Positions 29,791 to 38,997 of a stretch of 64,000 nucleotides of DNA are shown piece after piece. Below the pieces are notes generated by a model. It saw nothing but the letters and a program-made list of their open reading frames with translations. It was not told where the DNA came from and did not search any database. The position numbers were made by a program, and so were the translations under genes. The stretch is from Symbiopectobacterium purcellii_A (GTDB taxonomy: Bacteria; Pseudomonadota; Gammaproteobacteria; Enterobacterales; Enterobacteriaceae), in the NCBI RefSeq assembly GCF_052050035.1, contig NZ_CP189882.1, positions 1,488,001-1,552,000 on the forward strand, written 5' to 3'. Within the stretch, counting starts at the first letter, position 1. Each line of letters starts with the position of its first letter.

Positions 29791-29827
29791 CACGCTACCG
29801 CCCCTGGCTTTCCAGCTACCAGTGGAC
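29791..29827 (-). promoter_or_regulatory. JUMPstart / ops element of the waaQ operon
   Basis: Minus strand reads ACTGGTAGCTGGAAAGCCAG followed by GGGCGGTAGCGTGG; the ops core GGCGGTAGCGTG is at 29802-29791. In enterics RfaH is recruited to the paused polymerase at ops and makes it processive through long LPS operons. Correct orientation for waaQ. Confidence 0.93.
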
Positions 29828-29940
29828 TTTGCGCTATTATCCGGATTGTTATCAGGCGTAACGTAAATAAATACACACGCTCTACTATGTTATACCGCTA
29901 TGGTACTAAAAGCTGTATGCCTCTCACAGCGATAATTACG

Positions 29941-31218
29941 CTAGGCTGAGGGGGCGTCTGTGCGGGGGGGACGGGTCCATTTTCCTGTCAGCGTCATGCC
30001 AAGGCAGAATGTGACCAGCCACGCCATCAACATATCCCGCGCAAAGAGAATGACATCACTCAAGCCAAACATAAGTAAGGCAAATAACAGCGCAATGGAG
30101 AAGTGGCTGCGCAGCACAAAAATCGAAAAATAAGAGAGTGCGACATAAAACAAAATAACCAGTAGCGCTCCGGGCCAGCCTTTCAGAGAAAAAGCCTCAA
30201 TGACATCGTTATGAAGATGCACGTTCAAGTAGCTTACCGCCCCCTTCATGGCTGGCGTCTGCTGAGCGACGGCGGTGATCTCTTCCGCGCGCTGCTCGGC
30301 GGATTGCCCGAAGGGTGCAACAAGCCCTGCGTCCATGCCGGATTGCACCATGGCAAACCGTGCGCCTACCGAGGTTTGACTGTTGTTCTGGCTGTAGCTG
30401 CGCATGTCATTGATCAAATCGTTGGCGCGTTTATGGATCGTGTCGTGGAACAGCGCGATGCAGAGCATTAGCGTGACGAAGGAGCCCAGCATGCCCTTAA
30501 GCAATTTACGTTTATTATGACGTACTTCCGATAACAGGATCAGCGCCCCAATCAGGGGATAAACAAAAATGGCCGCCCGTGTCTGGGTCAGAATAATGGC
30601 GCTGGTTACCAGCAAGAAATGGAGTAAATAGAGATAATATTTGTAGCGCACCTTCAACGTGAGTAATGCCTGTGCACTCAAGGCACCGATAAACGTCATA
30701 AAATAGGCTGCGCTGGTTGCCGGACCAAAGATCAGACTCACACGGTGCATTTCGTGAAAAACTGACTGAAATAGCACATAAACCAGCGTCATTATGCAGA
30801 TTGCCAGGCAGCCAACTTGCAGCATAGGCTGATTTTTATGTGGCAAGTGGCATGCGGCTAACAGAATAAATGCACCGAGAATCGCCGCATGCCCGGCGGT
30901 GCGATAGGCGGAGTAGACATCGGTAAACAGTGTGTCGGGTTGATAGTAAAGTGAAAACCAAACGAGGTTGAGGCAGCCCATCAGTAGCAACAACAGGGGC
31001 AATATCAACAGCCGTTTTGCGGCTAAGATCTGTTTCACATGCGTAACGACATACAGAGCAGCAGACACCCCGGTCAAATAAAACAGCCATCCTGCGATAA
31101 TGGTGCTAAACGGCATAACGGCCAGGGTCAGCATGCACCCCGGAAACAGCGTATTTGTGGTTAACGAAGCGCTTACTGCGGGGTATTTTGCCCAGCTGTA
31201 TCTTAAATCATTCAACAT
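29941..31218 (-). CDS. waaL: WaaL, O-antigen ligase
   Basis: 425 aa polytopic inner-membrane protein (about ten or more hydrophobic helices) joining undecaprenyl-linked O-antigen to the lipid A-core at the periplasmic face. Wzy_C-type features: ILTQTRAAIFVYPLIG and the essential periplasmic His in LNVHLHNDVIEAFSLKGW. Follows waaC by 80 bases. Intact, implying potential for smooth LPS if an O-antigen locus exists. Confidence 0.9.
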   Translation of the reverse strand: MLNDLRYSWAKYPAVSASLTTNTLFPGCMLTLAVMPFSTIIAGWLFYLTGVSAALYVVTHVKQILAAKRLLILPLLLLLMGCLNLVWFSLYYQPDTLFTDVYSAYRTAGHAAILGAFILLAACHLPHKNQPMLQVGCLAICIMTLVYVLFQSVFHEMHRVSLIFGPATSAAYFMTFIGALSAQALLTLKVRYKYYLYLLHFLLVTSAIILTQTRAAIFVYPLIGALILLSEVRHNKRKLLKGMLGSFVTLMLCIALFHDTIHKRANDLINDMRSYSQNNSQTSVGARFAMVQSGMDAGLVAPFGQSAEQRAEEITAVAQQTPAMKGAVSYLNVHLHNDVIEAFSLKGWPGALLVILFYVALSYFSIFVLRSHFSIALLFALLMFGLSDVILFARDMLMAWLVTFCLGMTLTGKWTRPPRTDAPSA

Positions 31219-31298
31219 ATCATTGAGTCACGTAGCAAGGGCTATCCCCGTTATCCCGACCATCAGGAATGGCACGAGTGTAGCCCCGGTGCGAACCT

Positions 31299-32318
31299 TT
31301 ACGGAAGCGCGCTTTGCACCGGTGTGTGCAGGGAGGTCGCGTCGAGAGGCTGTAAGTCTACCAACTCTGACAGCTTTTGCCGGACCGCATCGGCAGAGAT
31401 AGCGCTCATGTGATGATTTTCAGATTGTTCTACCACCTGATTGAGACCATATCCGCCAATAAGCCCAGGATCAGTAGGGCCATAGAGTGTGATGTTGGGG
31501 CGATCCAATGCGGCCGTCAGGTGACTCAGGCCGGTATCGACGGATACAACCGCCTGTGCTTGCGCCAGCACGGCGGCTACCTGCTGCAAACTCAGGCGCG
31601 GTAACACGTCGACGTGTGGAAATTCAGCGGCAAGGCGCTGCGCACGCTGGTGTTCATGTTCTGCGCCCCAGGGGAGTTTGATGCGCAATCCTGACGATTG
31701 CAGGCTGGCGATCAGGGCGAGCCAGTGAGATTCGGGCCAATGTTTTTCATCACGGGTGGTGGCGTGCAGAAATACCAGATAGCGTCCGGCATCTTCCGAC
31801 GGTGCTGCCAGAAAATGCTGGGCAATACCGTAGTCCCCTCGCTCACTGGGCTTGCGATAGCTCAGGCTGGCCGCGAAAAGTTCACGAATGCGCTCGACAG
31901 CGTGCTGCTGGCGTGCAATGCGGTGCCGATAGTTATAGAAAATGCTGGCCAGAGGCTCACGCGCGTTGCTGCTGTCTAAACCATGCTTTTTCCCACGCGC
32001 AAGACGTGTGACTAACAGTGCACTTTTTAGCAAACCCTGAGCGTCAATGACCGCATCGTACTGACGTTCTCGCAGTTGTTGCTTAAATTGCGCGCGTTCA
32101 CGCCGCATTTCTGCGCTGAACCAGCTTTTACGCCAGCGGCGGATGGCAACGGGGATCACACGGTCAACGGCGACGTGCCAGGTAGGGATCTGGGCAAACC
32201 CTTCTTCCACCACCCAGTCGAACCGCAAATTGGGGATGATGCGCATGGCGTCCGTCAAGGCAGGCAGCGTATGCAAGACATCACCCATGGAAGAGGTTTT
32301 AACGATCAGCAACCGCAT
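31299..32318 (-). CDS. waaC: WaaC, LPS heptosyltransferase I
   Basis: 339 aa GT9 enzyme adding the first heptose to Kdo2-lipid A. MRLLIVKTSSMGDVLHTLPAL, FLHATTRDEKHWPE and VVSVDTGLSHLTAALDRPNITLYGPTDPGLIGGYG are family signatures. Its ATG overlaps the waaF stop by one base. Intact. Confidence 0.97.
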   Translation of the reverse strand: MRLLIVKTSSMGDVLHTLPALTDAMRIIPNLRFDWVVEEGFAQIPTWHVAVDRVIPVAIRRWRKSWFSAEMRRERAQFKQQLRERQYDAVIDAQGLLKSALLVTRLARGKKHGLDSSNAREPLASIFYNYRHRIARQQHAVERIRELFAASLSYRKPSERGDYGIAQHFLAAPSEDAGRYLVFLHATTRDEKHWPESHWLALIASLQSSGLRIKLPWGAEHEHQRAQRLAAEFPHVDVLPRLSLQQVAAVLAQAQAVVSVDTGLSHLTAALDRPNITLYGPTDPGLIGGYGLNQVVEQSENHHMSAISADAVRQKLSELVDLQPLDATSLHTPVQSALP

Positions 32319-33367
32319 TAGCGATGTTCCTGTGTCTGGAGGTAAGGCGTCAAGGCTTCCAACACGCGCTCGGGTTGAATATCAATCAGGCTTTGGTGAT
32401 ATCCCTGCTCACCATCGCCTTTACGCACGCGATGATAGCCGGTAATCAGGCGGATAACGTTGGCCTGGTGTGACAACGGTGGTGTGAAATCCGGACTGCT
32501 GGGGCCGTAGAGTGCTACCAGAGGGCGGTTTAGCGCGGCGGCCACGTGCATTAATCCGGAGTCATTGCTGACCACTGCGTGGCAGGCGGCGATCAGCACC
32601 ACGGCTTGATCCAGTGACGTTTTGCCTGCCAGATTGCTGCAAAAGGCGCGCAGCGGTTCGGGTAACGTATCGCGTATCGCTTCTCCCGCCTCGTTATCCT
32701 TGGCTGAGCCGAACAGTACAACCTGATGACCGCGTTCGATCAGCGTTTGTGCTAGACTGGCATAGTGATAGTGCGGCCAGCGCTTGGCGGGACCAAATTC
32801 AGCGCCGGGGCAGAAACCAATAAGTGAGCGCTCGCTTACTAAATCAAACGAGGGGAGCACGGCGTCGATTTCTGCCTGTGCAACCTGTAGTTGCGGCCAT
32901 AACAGCGGCTGAGGAAGATCTTCAGCACGGTGAATCTGGTCGCGTGGATAGGCCAGCGCGACATAGCGCTGCACCATCAGGGGAAACGCGGTTTTGTCCA
33001 ATATCCGCACATCGTTCAGTAAGCCATAACGCATTTCGCCGCGCCAACCGGTGCGCGTTGGCACCTTGGCAAAGAAAGGCACCAGCGCGGATTTAAATGA
33101 GTTCGACAGCACATAGGCACGATCGTAGCCTTGCTCACGCAGCGACACCCCTAAACGCCTACGTTCACCCAGCGCCAGCGCCCCGTGACCAAGCGGCATT
33201 GCCAGCGCCTGACGGATTTCCGGCATCCGGTCCAACAGCGGACGGCACCAGGCTGGCGCCATGACATCAATCTGTGCATCCGGGTACTGTGCTTTGAGCG
33301 AACGATACAGGCTGTGGGACATCATCATGTCACCCACCCACGATGGGCCAATCACCAGGATTTTCAT
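32318..33367 (-). CDS. waaF: WaaF, LPS heptosyltransferase II
   Basis: 349 aa GT9 enzyme adding heptose II. MKILVIGPSWVGDMMMSHSL, GFCPGAEFGPAKRWPHYHYA, VVSNDSGLMHVAAALNRPLVALYGPSSPDFTPPL. Transcribed with hldD upstream, but the hldD-waaF gap is 129 bp and holds GC-rich palindromes (GTGCGGCCGCAC at about 33473-33484), wider than the tight spacing usual in enterics. Confidence 0.97.
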   Translation of the reverse strand: MKILVIGPSWVGDMMMSHSLYRSLKAQYPDAQIDVMAPAWCRPLLDRMPEIRQALAMPLGHGALALGERRRLGVSLREQGYDRAYVLSNSFKSALVPFFAKVPTRTGWRGEMRYGLLNDVRILDKTAFPLMVQRYVALAYPRDQIHRAEDLPQPLLWPQLQVAQAEIDAVLPSFDLVSERSLIGFCPGAEFGPAKRWPHYHYASLAQTLIERGHQVVLFGSAKDNEAGEAIRDTLPEPLRAFCSNLAGKTSLDQAVVLIAACHAVVSNDSGLMHVAAALNRPLVALYGPSSPDFTPPLSHQANVIRLITGYHRVRKGDGEQGYHQSLIDIQPERVLEALTPYLQTQEHR

Positions 33368-33496
33368 AGAGTTTATCTTTTATGTTCTGTTGCTTGGCGG
33401 CCAGAAAAATGCCATCGAAGGATGCAATCCAGTGCCTGCTGCTTACCGGGAACGTGCGGCCATACCCCTGCGTGCGGCCGCACATTGTTGTGGCAT

Positions 33497-34429
33497 TTAC
33501 GCGGAGCGATTCAGCCAGGTCAGGTAGTCGCTGACACCTTCAGCTACCGTTTTGAAGGGCTTGTAATAGCCCGCCGCGCGCAGTTTGGTCAAATCGGCTT
33601 GCGTGAAGGCCTGATAACGGCCTTTCAGTTTTTCAGGGAAAGGAATGTATTCCACCTGGCCTTTCTGGTGGAAATCCAACACGGCATCGGCGACAGCCTG
33701 GAACGACTCAGCACGGCCCGTACCGCAGTTGAAAATACCGGAAACACCGTGCTGCCAGAACCACAGATTAACCGCAGCCACATCACCAACATAGATAAAG
33801 TCACGTTGGAAATTTTCACTGCCGCAGAACAGTTTCGAATTTTCGCCCTGATTGATCTGATTATTCAGATGAAACGCGACGCTTGCCATGCTGCCTTTGT
33901 GCCCTTCGCGCGGGCCGTAGACGTTGAAGTAGCGGAAGCCGCAAATCTGCGAGTCTGCTTGCGGCAGAATGTCGCGCACGTACTGGTCGAACAGGAATTT
34001 GGAATAGCCGTAAACGTTCAGCGGCTGTTCGTATTGACGTTCTTCAATAAAATCGCTGGTGCGCCCACCATACGTGGCGGCGGAAGAGGCATACAGGAAC
34101 GGGATGCTACGTTCCAGACAGTAGTGCAGCACCTCTTTCGAGTACTGATAGTTATTGTCCATCATGTACTTGCCGTCCCACTCCGTGGTGGAGGAGCATG
34201 CACCTTCATGGAAGATGGCATCGATATCGCCCAGATCGTCGCCTGCAACGATACTGGCGATGAAGTCTTCCTTGTCCATGTAATCGGTAATATCCAGATC
34301 GACCAGATTGACAAACTTGGTGCCGTCTTTCAGGTTATCCACCACCAAAATGTCTCGATAACCGATGTCATTCAATGATTTAACAATATTGCTGCCGATA
34401 AAGCCGGCTCCGCCTGTGACGATGATCAT
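33497..34429 (-). CDS. hldD: HldD, ADP-L-glycero-D-manno-heptose 6-epimerase
   Basis: 310 aa, family length. Short-chain dehydrogenase fold: NAD(P) motif MIIVTGGAGFIGSNIV, catalytic triad region YASSAATYG and YGYSKFLFD, substrate region RYFNVYGPREGHKGSMAS. Makes the heptose donor used by WaaC and WaaF. An upstream in-frame extension exists, but MIIVTGG is the family start. Divergent from the kbl stub. Confidence 0.97.
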   Translation of the reverse strand: MIIVTGGAGFIGSNIVKSLNDIGYRDILVVDNLKDGTKFVNLVDLDITDYMDKEDFIASIVAGDDLGDIDAIFHEGACSSTTEWDGKYMMDNNYQYSKEVLHYCLERSIPFLYASSAATYGGRTSDFIEERQYEQPLNVYGYSKFLFDQYVRDILPQADSQICGFRYFNVYGPREGHKGSMASVAFHLNNQINQGENSKLFCGSENFQRDFIYVGDVAAVNLWFWQHGVSGIFNCGTGRAESFQAVADAVLDFHQKGQVEYIPFPEKLKGRYQAFTQADLTKLRAAGYYKPFKTVAEGVSDYLTWLNRSA

Positions 34430-34672
34430 GGGAGTAACCCTTGTAAATCTCGTGGGTGAAGCACCACGCTCCACACTATTTATGACTGCTATCATAACAT
34501 TTCGTTGCACTACAGACAGTACACCATTTTGCGCTGCCGCAAGGTTTTACCGAGTTGGTGTTGTGGCATGTCGTGACCCGTCTGGCATTTTTCAGATTCT
34601 GTGGCGTTATCTGTCACCGTAATAAACAGGATTGATTAAGCTGTGTACGGGCTTACACAAAGGAGTAACATC

Positions 34673-34803
34673 ATGCCTGCATCGTTTTATCAGCGTCTCT
34701 CCGCGCAACTGATGGCGGCGCGAACCGACGGTATGTTTAAAGAAGAAAGGATTATCACTACTGCGCAACGTGCGGATATCGAGGTGGCCGACGGCGGCCC
34801 TTT
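34673..34803 (+). pseudogene. kbl: kbl stub: 2-amino-3-ketobutyrate CoA ligase, 5' end only
   Basis: Kbl cleaves 2-amino-3-ketobutyrate to glycine and acetyl-CoA in threonine catabolism. ATG after AAAGGAGT; MPASFYQRLSAQLMAARTDG, FKEERIITTAQRADIEVADGG matches the Kbl N-terminus. Only 43 of about 398 codons remain before IS30. The rest of kbl and the partner tdh are not on the other side of the IS, so they were deleted. Confidence 0.92.
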
Positions 34804-34989
34804 GCCCCATTCCCAGTCGAAACGCAACAAAACGGTAGGGCATTATGCCGCCTGTAAGTGCGTTAAAAATACCTCATTTGGAGAACGATAACCCAGCGAT
34901 TTTCGGCCTCGCGTATTGAGCAGGTGTTCGAGTGCTGCAACCTTGCGATGGGTGACATAATTGAAGTCCGTTCCCTTCGGGTAAAAACG

Positions 34990-35178
34990 GGCTTTGTTGA
35001 ATAATTTAACCGTTTGATTTACATCTTCTTTAGTTAGAATGCATTTACAGAGAATGTATTTTGTTAGAACGACAAATCAAATAGTTAGCACAATAAAAAG
35101 CATTCCGAGAGGAAAAATTAGTCGTTGAAATTTTATAATGCTTATATAAATCAGTATCTTAAATTATTCAACAAAGCC
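34990..35178 (+). mobile_element. 189-bp MITE (IS903-type ends), in IS30 copy II
   Basis: 9-bp duplication GTAAAAACG (34981-34989, 35179-35187). Confidence 0.96.
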
Positions 35179-35278
35179 GTAAAAACGCCGTATCAGCCCG
35201 TTGGTATGCTCATTCAACCCGCGTTCCCAGGAATGATATGGCCGGGCAAAGTAGACCGGTGCCCCCGTGACTTTTGTA

Positions 35279-36159
35279 TAGCCAAGCGACTTAATTTTGA
35301 TTACACCATATGGACTGAGAACAAACTCTCTGTATCGCAACCCATCTCTCTTTTTTTGCTTTTTGCTTGTGCCCATTTATGCTCAATTGGGTTAAGATCT
35401 GGCGAATATGTAGGCAAATACTCCACCATATACCCTGCATCGATGATGACTTGTTGAATATTATGTTTTTTGTGAAAAGTGGCATTGTCCATCATGATTA
35501 CACTGTTTTTAGGGAGTACTGGGATAAGGACTTGTGTGACCCAGGCATAGAAAACATCGCTGTTAATATTGATATCAAATAATCCGATAGCAAACAGCGT
35601 TGTGCCTAATAAAGCGCCGATAACATTTGTTCTTCCCCTAGCTCCCCAGTTCTTCAGGCCAAAACACCGTTGACCTTTTGGGGAATAGCCGTGAGTCCGT
35701 GGGGTATCGTGTGAAAAACCACTTTCATCAATAAAAACAATAGGTTTACCTTCTTTTTCATACTGTTGTTTTTTTTGTTGAAATCCCTGCCGGGCGTTTT
35801 CGTCGGCTTTCGGATGACGTAGCGTTTTTTTTTATAGGTCAATCCCAGCTTTTTAAGCGCTTGCCAAATGGCCTTCTGACAAACGCCAAAACGCTCTGCA
35901 CGTTCTTTTTGGTAAGCATCTGGATATTGTTCAACATCTTTTATCAACTCGGATTTATCGATCTTTCGCTGACGCGTGGTCGATGCTTTTGACTCTATTT
36001 GATTAATCCAACGCGATACAGAGGCAGGGCCAATCCGAAATTGCTTCGCTGTTTCTCGGATACTCAACCCTTCGTTTTTCCGTGTAGATATCACTTTACG
36101 TCTAAAATCAATTGAATAGCTCATTTAAATAATGTAATCAAAATTAAGTCGTTTAGCTA
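35279..36159 (-). mobile_element. IS630-family element, copy 4
   Basis: 881 bp; TA at 35277-35278 and 36160-36161. One base longer than the others owing to a ninth A in the slippery tract. Confidence 0.95.
35301..36124 (-). pseudogene. IS630 transposase with A9 tract (copy 4)
   Basis: The HTH frame now runs into a third frame (TYKKKRYVIRKPTK... ending near 35654) because of the extra A and a neighbouring AG-to-CG change. One-base slippage no longer joins it to the catalytic frame, so this copy is probably inactive. Confidence 0.75.
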
Positions 36160-37097
36160 TAATTTCCCCGTGCTGGGAAAATTCAGAACCGTTGTCAGCA
36201 GTCAGGGTTTTAAACTCGCAGAAGGTATTGGCAACGATGTCCCTGAAGGCCGCTACCACTGTCTCTGCTCGCTTGTTGGGCAGTTTGCGAATGATGACCA
36301 GCTTGACGGCTTTATCGACCACCGTCAGCAGGAATGATTTCTGATCTTTGCCAAAGATGGTGTCAATCTCGAAATGCCCGGGTTCCTGCTTGAGGTCAGC
36401 AACGGCCGGCCGCTGCTCAATGCCAACACGGTTGGGAATAGGACCGCGTTTGTTCTCATCGGTCTGATAGTTATACCGTTTACCCCGATGAGGGAGCTGC
36501 TGATACAGCTCACCGCCGGCCCGGCGCTCCTGCTGGATATAGCGATAGAGCGAGTTCTTGCTGACGGACAGGCCAAATTCCAGGACCAGGCGCCCACTAA
36601 TGACCTCAGGTGAGGTGTGGGTAGACAGCGCCGTTCTGATAAAGTCCTGAATGTGCGGTTCAAGCTGGTTAATCACGCTGTCCGGCCGAGTTTTCTGCCG
36701 CCGCCCTCTGGCCAACGTTTCGGCCCTTCTGCAGGAATAGACCCCGTTGAAAGCGGCGTCGGTATTGCGTCTGAGTTCCCTGCTGATGGTAGAACGAGGA
36801 AGCTCCAGTTCCCGGGCGATGGTGGCCTGGTTAACCCCATCACCAAGCCGTTTTTCGATGTAGAACCGCTCTTTGTGAGTCAGATGTTTTCCCTGCATGC
36901 AACGGGATCTCCAGTAGGGCCAGAACGGTGATTTTATCCGGGTCTGGCCAGTGGGTCACTTTGTTGCATTTCGACTGGGAATGGGGCATCGCGGTTGAAT
37001 GATGTTGTGCTGCTTCGACTATAGCACTGCTGGTGGATATTCAAGCAAGCGTTTTTTAACGTTTTATATGCTTAAAAACCAATGAGATAGGCACTTA

Positions 37098-37189
37098 TAG
37101 CCAACCGACTTAAAAATGATTACATCCTATGCCCTGATATGCGGCAAAGAAGCATAGCTGGCTGTTATCAAAATAATGTCGCTTGGCTA
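37098..37189 (-). mobile_element. 92-bp MITE (IS630-type ends), intergenic
   Basis: TA at 37096-37097 and 37190-37191. Confidence 0.95.
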
Positions 37190-37352
37190 TATCTTTGCAT
37201 GGAAAATGACAAAAACAGGTCATAAGTTTATGTTATATAACAAAAGAAAGCGCAATTCAGTGCACAAAAAAGCGGTTTGCAGCGGGGAGGTAAAAAAATG
37301 CGATCGACTAAAAAATCGGTCAACTTGCAAAAAAATGCACTGGCTGAAAAGG

Positions 37353-37374
37353 CTCCCCGGCCTTAACCGGGGAG
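37353..37374 (-). terminator. uspA terminator hairpin
   Basis: CTCCCCGG-CCTTAA-CCGGGGAG stem 13 bases past the uspA stop; only a short T stretch follows on the minus strand. Confidence 0.7.
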
Positions 37375-37386
37375 AGAACGAGGGTG

Positions 37387-37821
37387 TTACTCTTCGTCAT
37401 CACGCAACGGAACGATAAGCATGTCAACATGCACGGTGTTGATCAGTTGACGCGCGGAAGACATCAGCTTGCTCCAGAAGTCCTGGTGGTGCCCACATAA
37501 CACCAGGTCAGCATCATATTTCTTGATAGCATCCACCAATACCTGCCCAAGATCGCCACTGCCACTCAAGGTTTCCGTGATCGGATAACCGGCGTTTTTA
37601 GAGAGATCGGTTAACGCGTTTTGCGTTTCTTCAGAAATACGCTGCTGCATGTCGCCCAGATTCACGTCAATCAGGCCGGTGTAGAGATCGGAGTAATTGA
37701 CATCGACATGGATCAACGAGACTTTGGCATTGTACGGCCTTGCCATCGAGACCGCCTTTTCAACTAACACTTTACTTTCTGGAGAAAGGTCAACAGCAAT
37801 CAGGATATGTTTATAAGCCAT
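37387..37821 (-). CDS. uspA: UspA, universal stress protein A
   Basis: 144 aa, family length; small cytoplasmic stress protein. MAYKHILIAVDLSPESKVLVEKA start (an eight-codon upstream extension lacks a ribosome site), SLIHVDVNYSDLYTGLIDVN, and VLCGHHQDFWSKLMSSARQ region. Like UspA proper, it lacks the ATP-binding G2xG9GS motif. Divergent from uspB as in enterics. Intact. Confidence 0.97.
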   Translation of the reverse strand: MAYKHILIAVDLSPESKVLVEKAVSMARPYNAKVSLIHVDVNYSDLYTGLIDVNLGDMQQRISEETQNALTDLSKNAGYPITETLSGSGDLGQVLVDAIKKYDADLVLCGHHQDFWSKLMSSARQLINTVHVDMLIVPLRDDEE

Positions 37822-38568
37822 AATAAGCTTCTTCCGTAAAGACACATTAATGGTTCAGCAGATTTTTCCGCCTGCTAATCTGATACTTAACGGCTTGGCT
37901 ATAGAATACCACCCCTGCCGATTTTTGTTATGTTCAGCAGATCACACCGCCACATATTTACCGCATTTTGCGAGATATAGCCAAGCGACATTATTTTGAT
38001 AACAGCCAGCTATGCTTCTTTGCCGCATATCAGGGCATAGGATGTAATCATTTTTAAGTCGGTTGGCTATAACCCGCACAGCGCCCGCGCTACGTGCAAG
38101 CGATTATTGCACAACGGCTCACGGGAACGGCAATCTGACCGTAAAATTCTCGTACTCATTGATAAGTGTAGTAGAAACGGCTCCCTATCACGTCTGGATT
38201 CACGACAATCCGCTACAAAACCGGGAAAAAGAGTAGGGAAAATCGTCAAAATTATTTGATATCGGTCACTCTGTGGCAAAAATCTGTTTTCCTCTTCTAC
38301 AATAACAGTGAGGGGGATATCAGCGTGCCATTCGGTTGCTGAGCCTCTCATTCAGGGTGAGGCGAGCGGTGTTCCGTTGCGGTGCTTGAGGTCTTTCGAT
38401 TACCGTACTGCATACCGCCCGGTAGAGCAAAAGACAAGGGCGATTTACCCTTTCTTCGCCCGCTTAATAAAATCGCGTAATGAACGTGTGGCAAAACGAT
38501 TCGCAGAAACGCCGTAGGATGTTCACCACATCCTCGTTCTGACGAATAACATAATCCGGGAGGGGAGC
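37822..38568. promoter_or_regulatory. uspA-uspB intergenic control region, with MITE
   Basis: 747 bp without a gene. Holds the divergent promoters; a 92-bp MITE lies 156 bp upstream of the uspA start. A GGGAGGGGAGC site precedes uspB. No individual promoter can be placed with confidence. Confidence 0.55.
37978..38069 (+). mobile_element. 92-bp MITE (IS630-type ends), upstream of uspA
   Basis: TA at 37976-37977 and 38070-38071. Confidence 0.95.
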
Positions 38569-38943
38569 ATGATCAGTACATTTGCGCTTTTCTGGGCCTT
38601 GTGCATCGTCTGTGTCATCAACATGGCGCGCTATTATTCTTCTTTGCGCGTACTGCTGACGATCCTGCGCGATTGAGACCCGCTGTTGTACCAGTATGTG
38701 GATGGCGGAGGATTTTTCACTTCCCACGGACAACCCAGTAAGCAGATTCGGCTGGTTCGCTACATTTACGCACAGCGCTATCTGGAGCATCACGATGAAG
38801 CATTTATGCGCCGCTGTGAGCGAGTACGAGGCCAGTTTATGCTGACCTCCGCACTGTGCGGGCTGATACTGGTAAGTTTGCTGTCCATGATGATTTGGTA
38901 TTTAGCGATTGGGTACTTAACAATGTGTAATCTAGAAATATAA
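38569..38943 (+). pseudogene. uspB: uspB with in-frame UGA at a cysteine position
   Basis: UspB is a small two-helix membrane protein of the RpoS-controlled stress response. MISTFALFWALCIVCVINMARYYSSLRV is followed by LRD-TGA-DPLLYQYVDGGGFF: TGA (38674-38676, codon 36) stands where the family has Cys. The rest (SHGQPSKQIRLVRYIYAQRY... LTSALCGLILVSLLSMMIW) is conserved, and the C-terminus runs 14 residues past the usual MIWH end. Likely a recent nonsense mutation. Confidence 0.88.
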
Positions 38944-38970
38944 AAGGCGATTCTCTCGAATCGCCTTTTT
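38942..38970. terminator. Bidirectional terminator between uspB and pitA
   Basis: AAAAGGCGATTC-TCTC-GAATCGCCTTTTT; serves both converging genes. Confidence 0.9.
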
Positions 38971-38997
38971 ATTACGTGCAGTATCAATCCTGACGGA

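Larger units (their letters stand above)
34845..36898 (-). pseudogene. IS30 transposase, interrupted (copy II)
   Basis: Same 324-residue protein as copy I (one HTH-side change, RLGDG). The 5' part to LTADNGSEFSQHGEI is contiguous (36898-36162); the 3' part is split by IS630 and the MITE. Removing both insertions and their duplications restores the frame. Confidence 0.9.
34804..36987 (-). mobile_element. IS30-family element, copy II, containing a MITE and IS630 copy 4
   Basis: Ends GCCCCATTCCCAGTCGAAA and mirror. Interrupted by a 189-bp MITE (34990-35178) and IS630 (35279-36159), each with its own duplication. Flanks (…CCCTTT and ATCGCGG…) show no duplication and belong to different loci, so the IS marks a deletion joint. 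Confidence 0.92.
36988..37386. other. Intergenic stretch between IS30 and uspA
   Basis: No recognisable gene. Contains a 92-bp MITE and the uspA terminator; the remainder is AT-rich and without a credible start plus ribosome site. Confidence 0.6.

Noticed and set aside
32824..34378. Long plus-strand open frame opposite waaF and hldD
   Set aside because: It is antisense to intact, well-conserved genes and has no family features.
38674..38720. Selenocysteine decoding at the uspB UGA
   Set aside because: No convincing hairpin with a SelB-type loop at the right distance downstream, and UspB is not a redox enzyme; a nonsense mutation is simpler.
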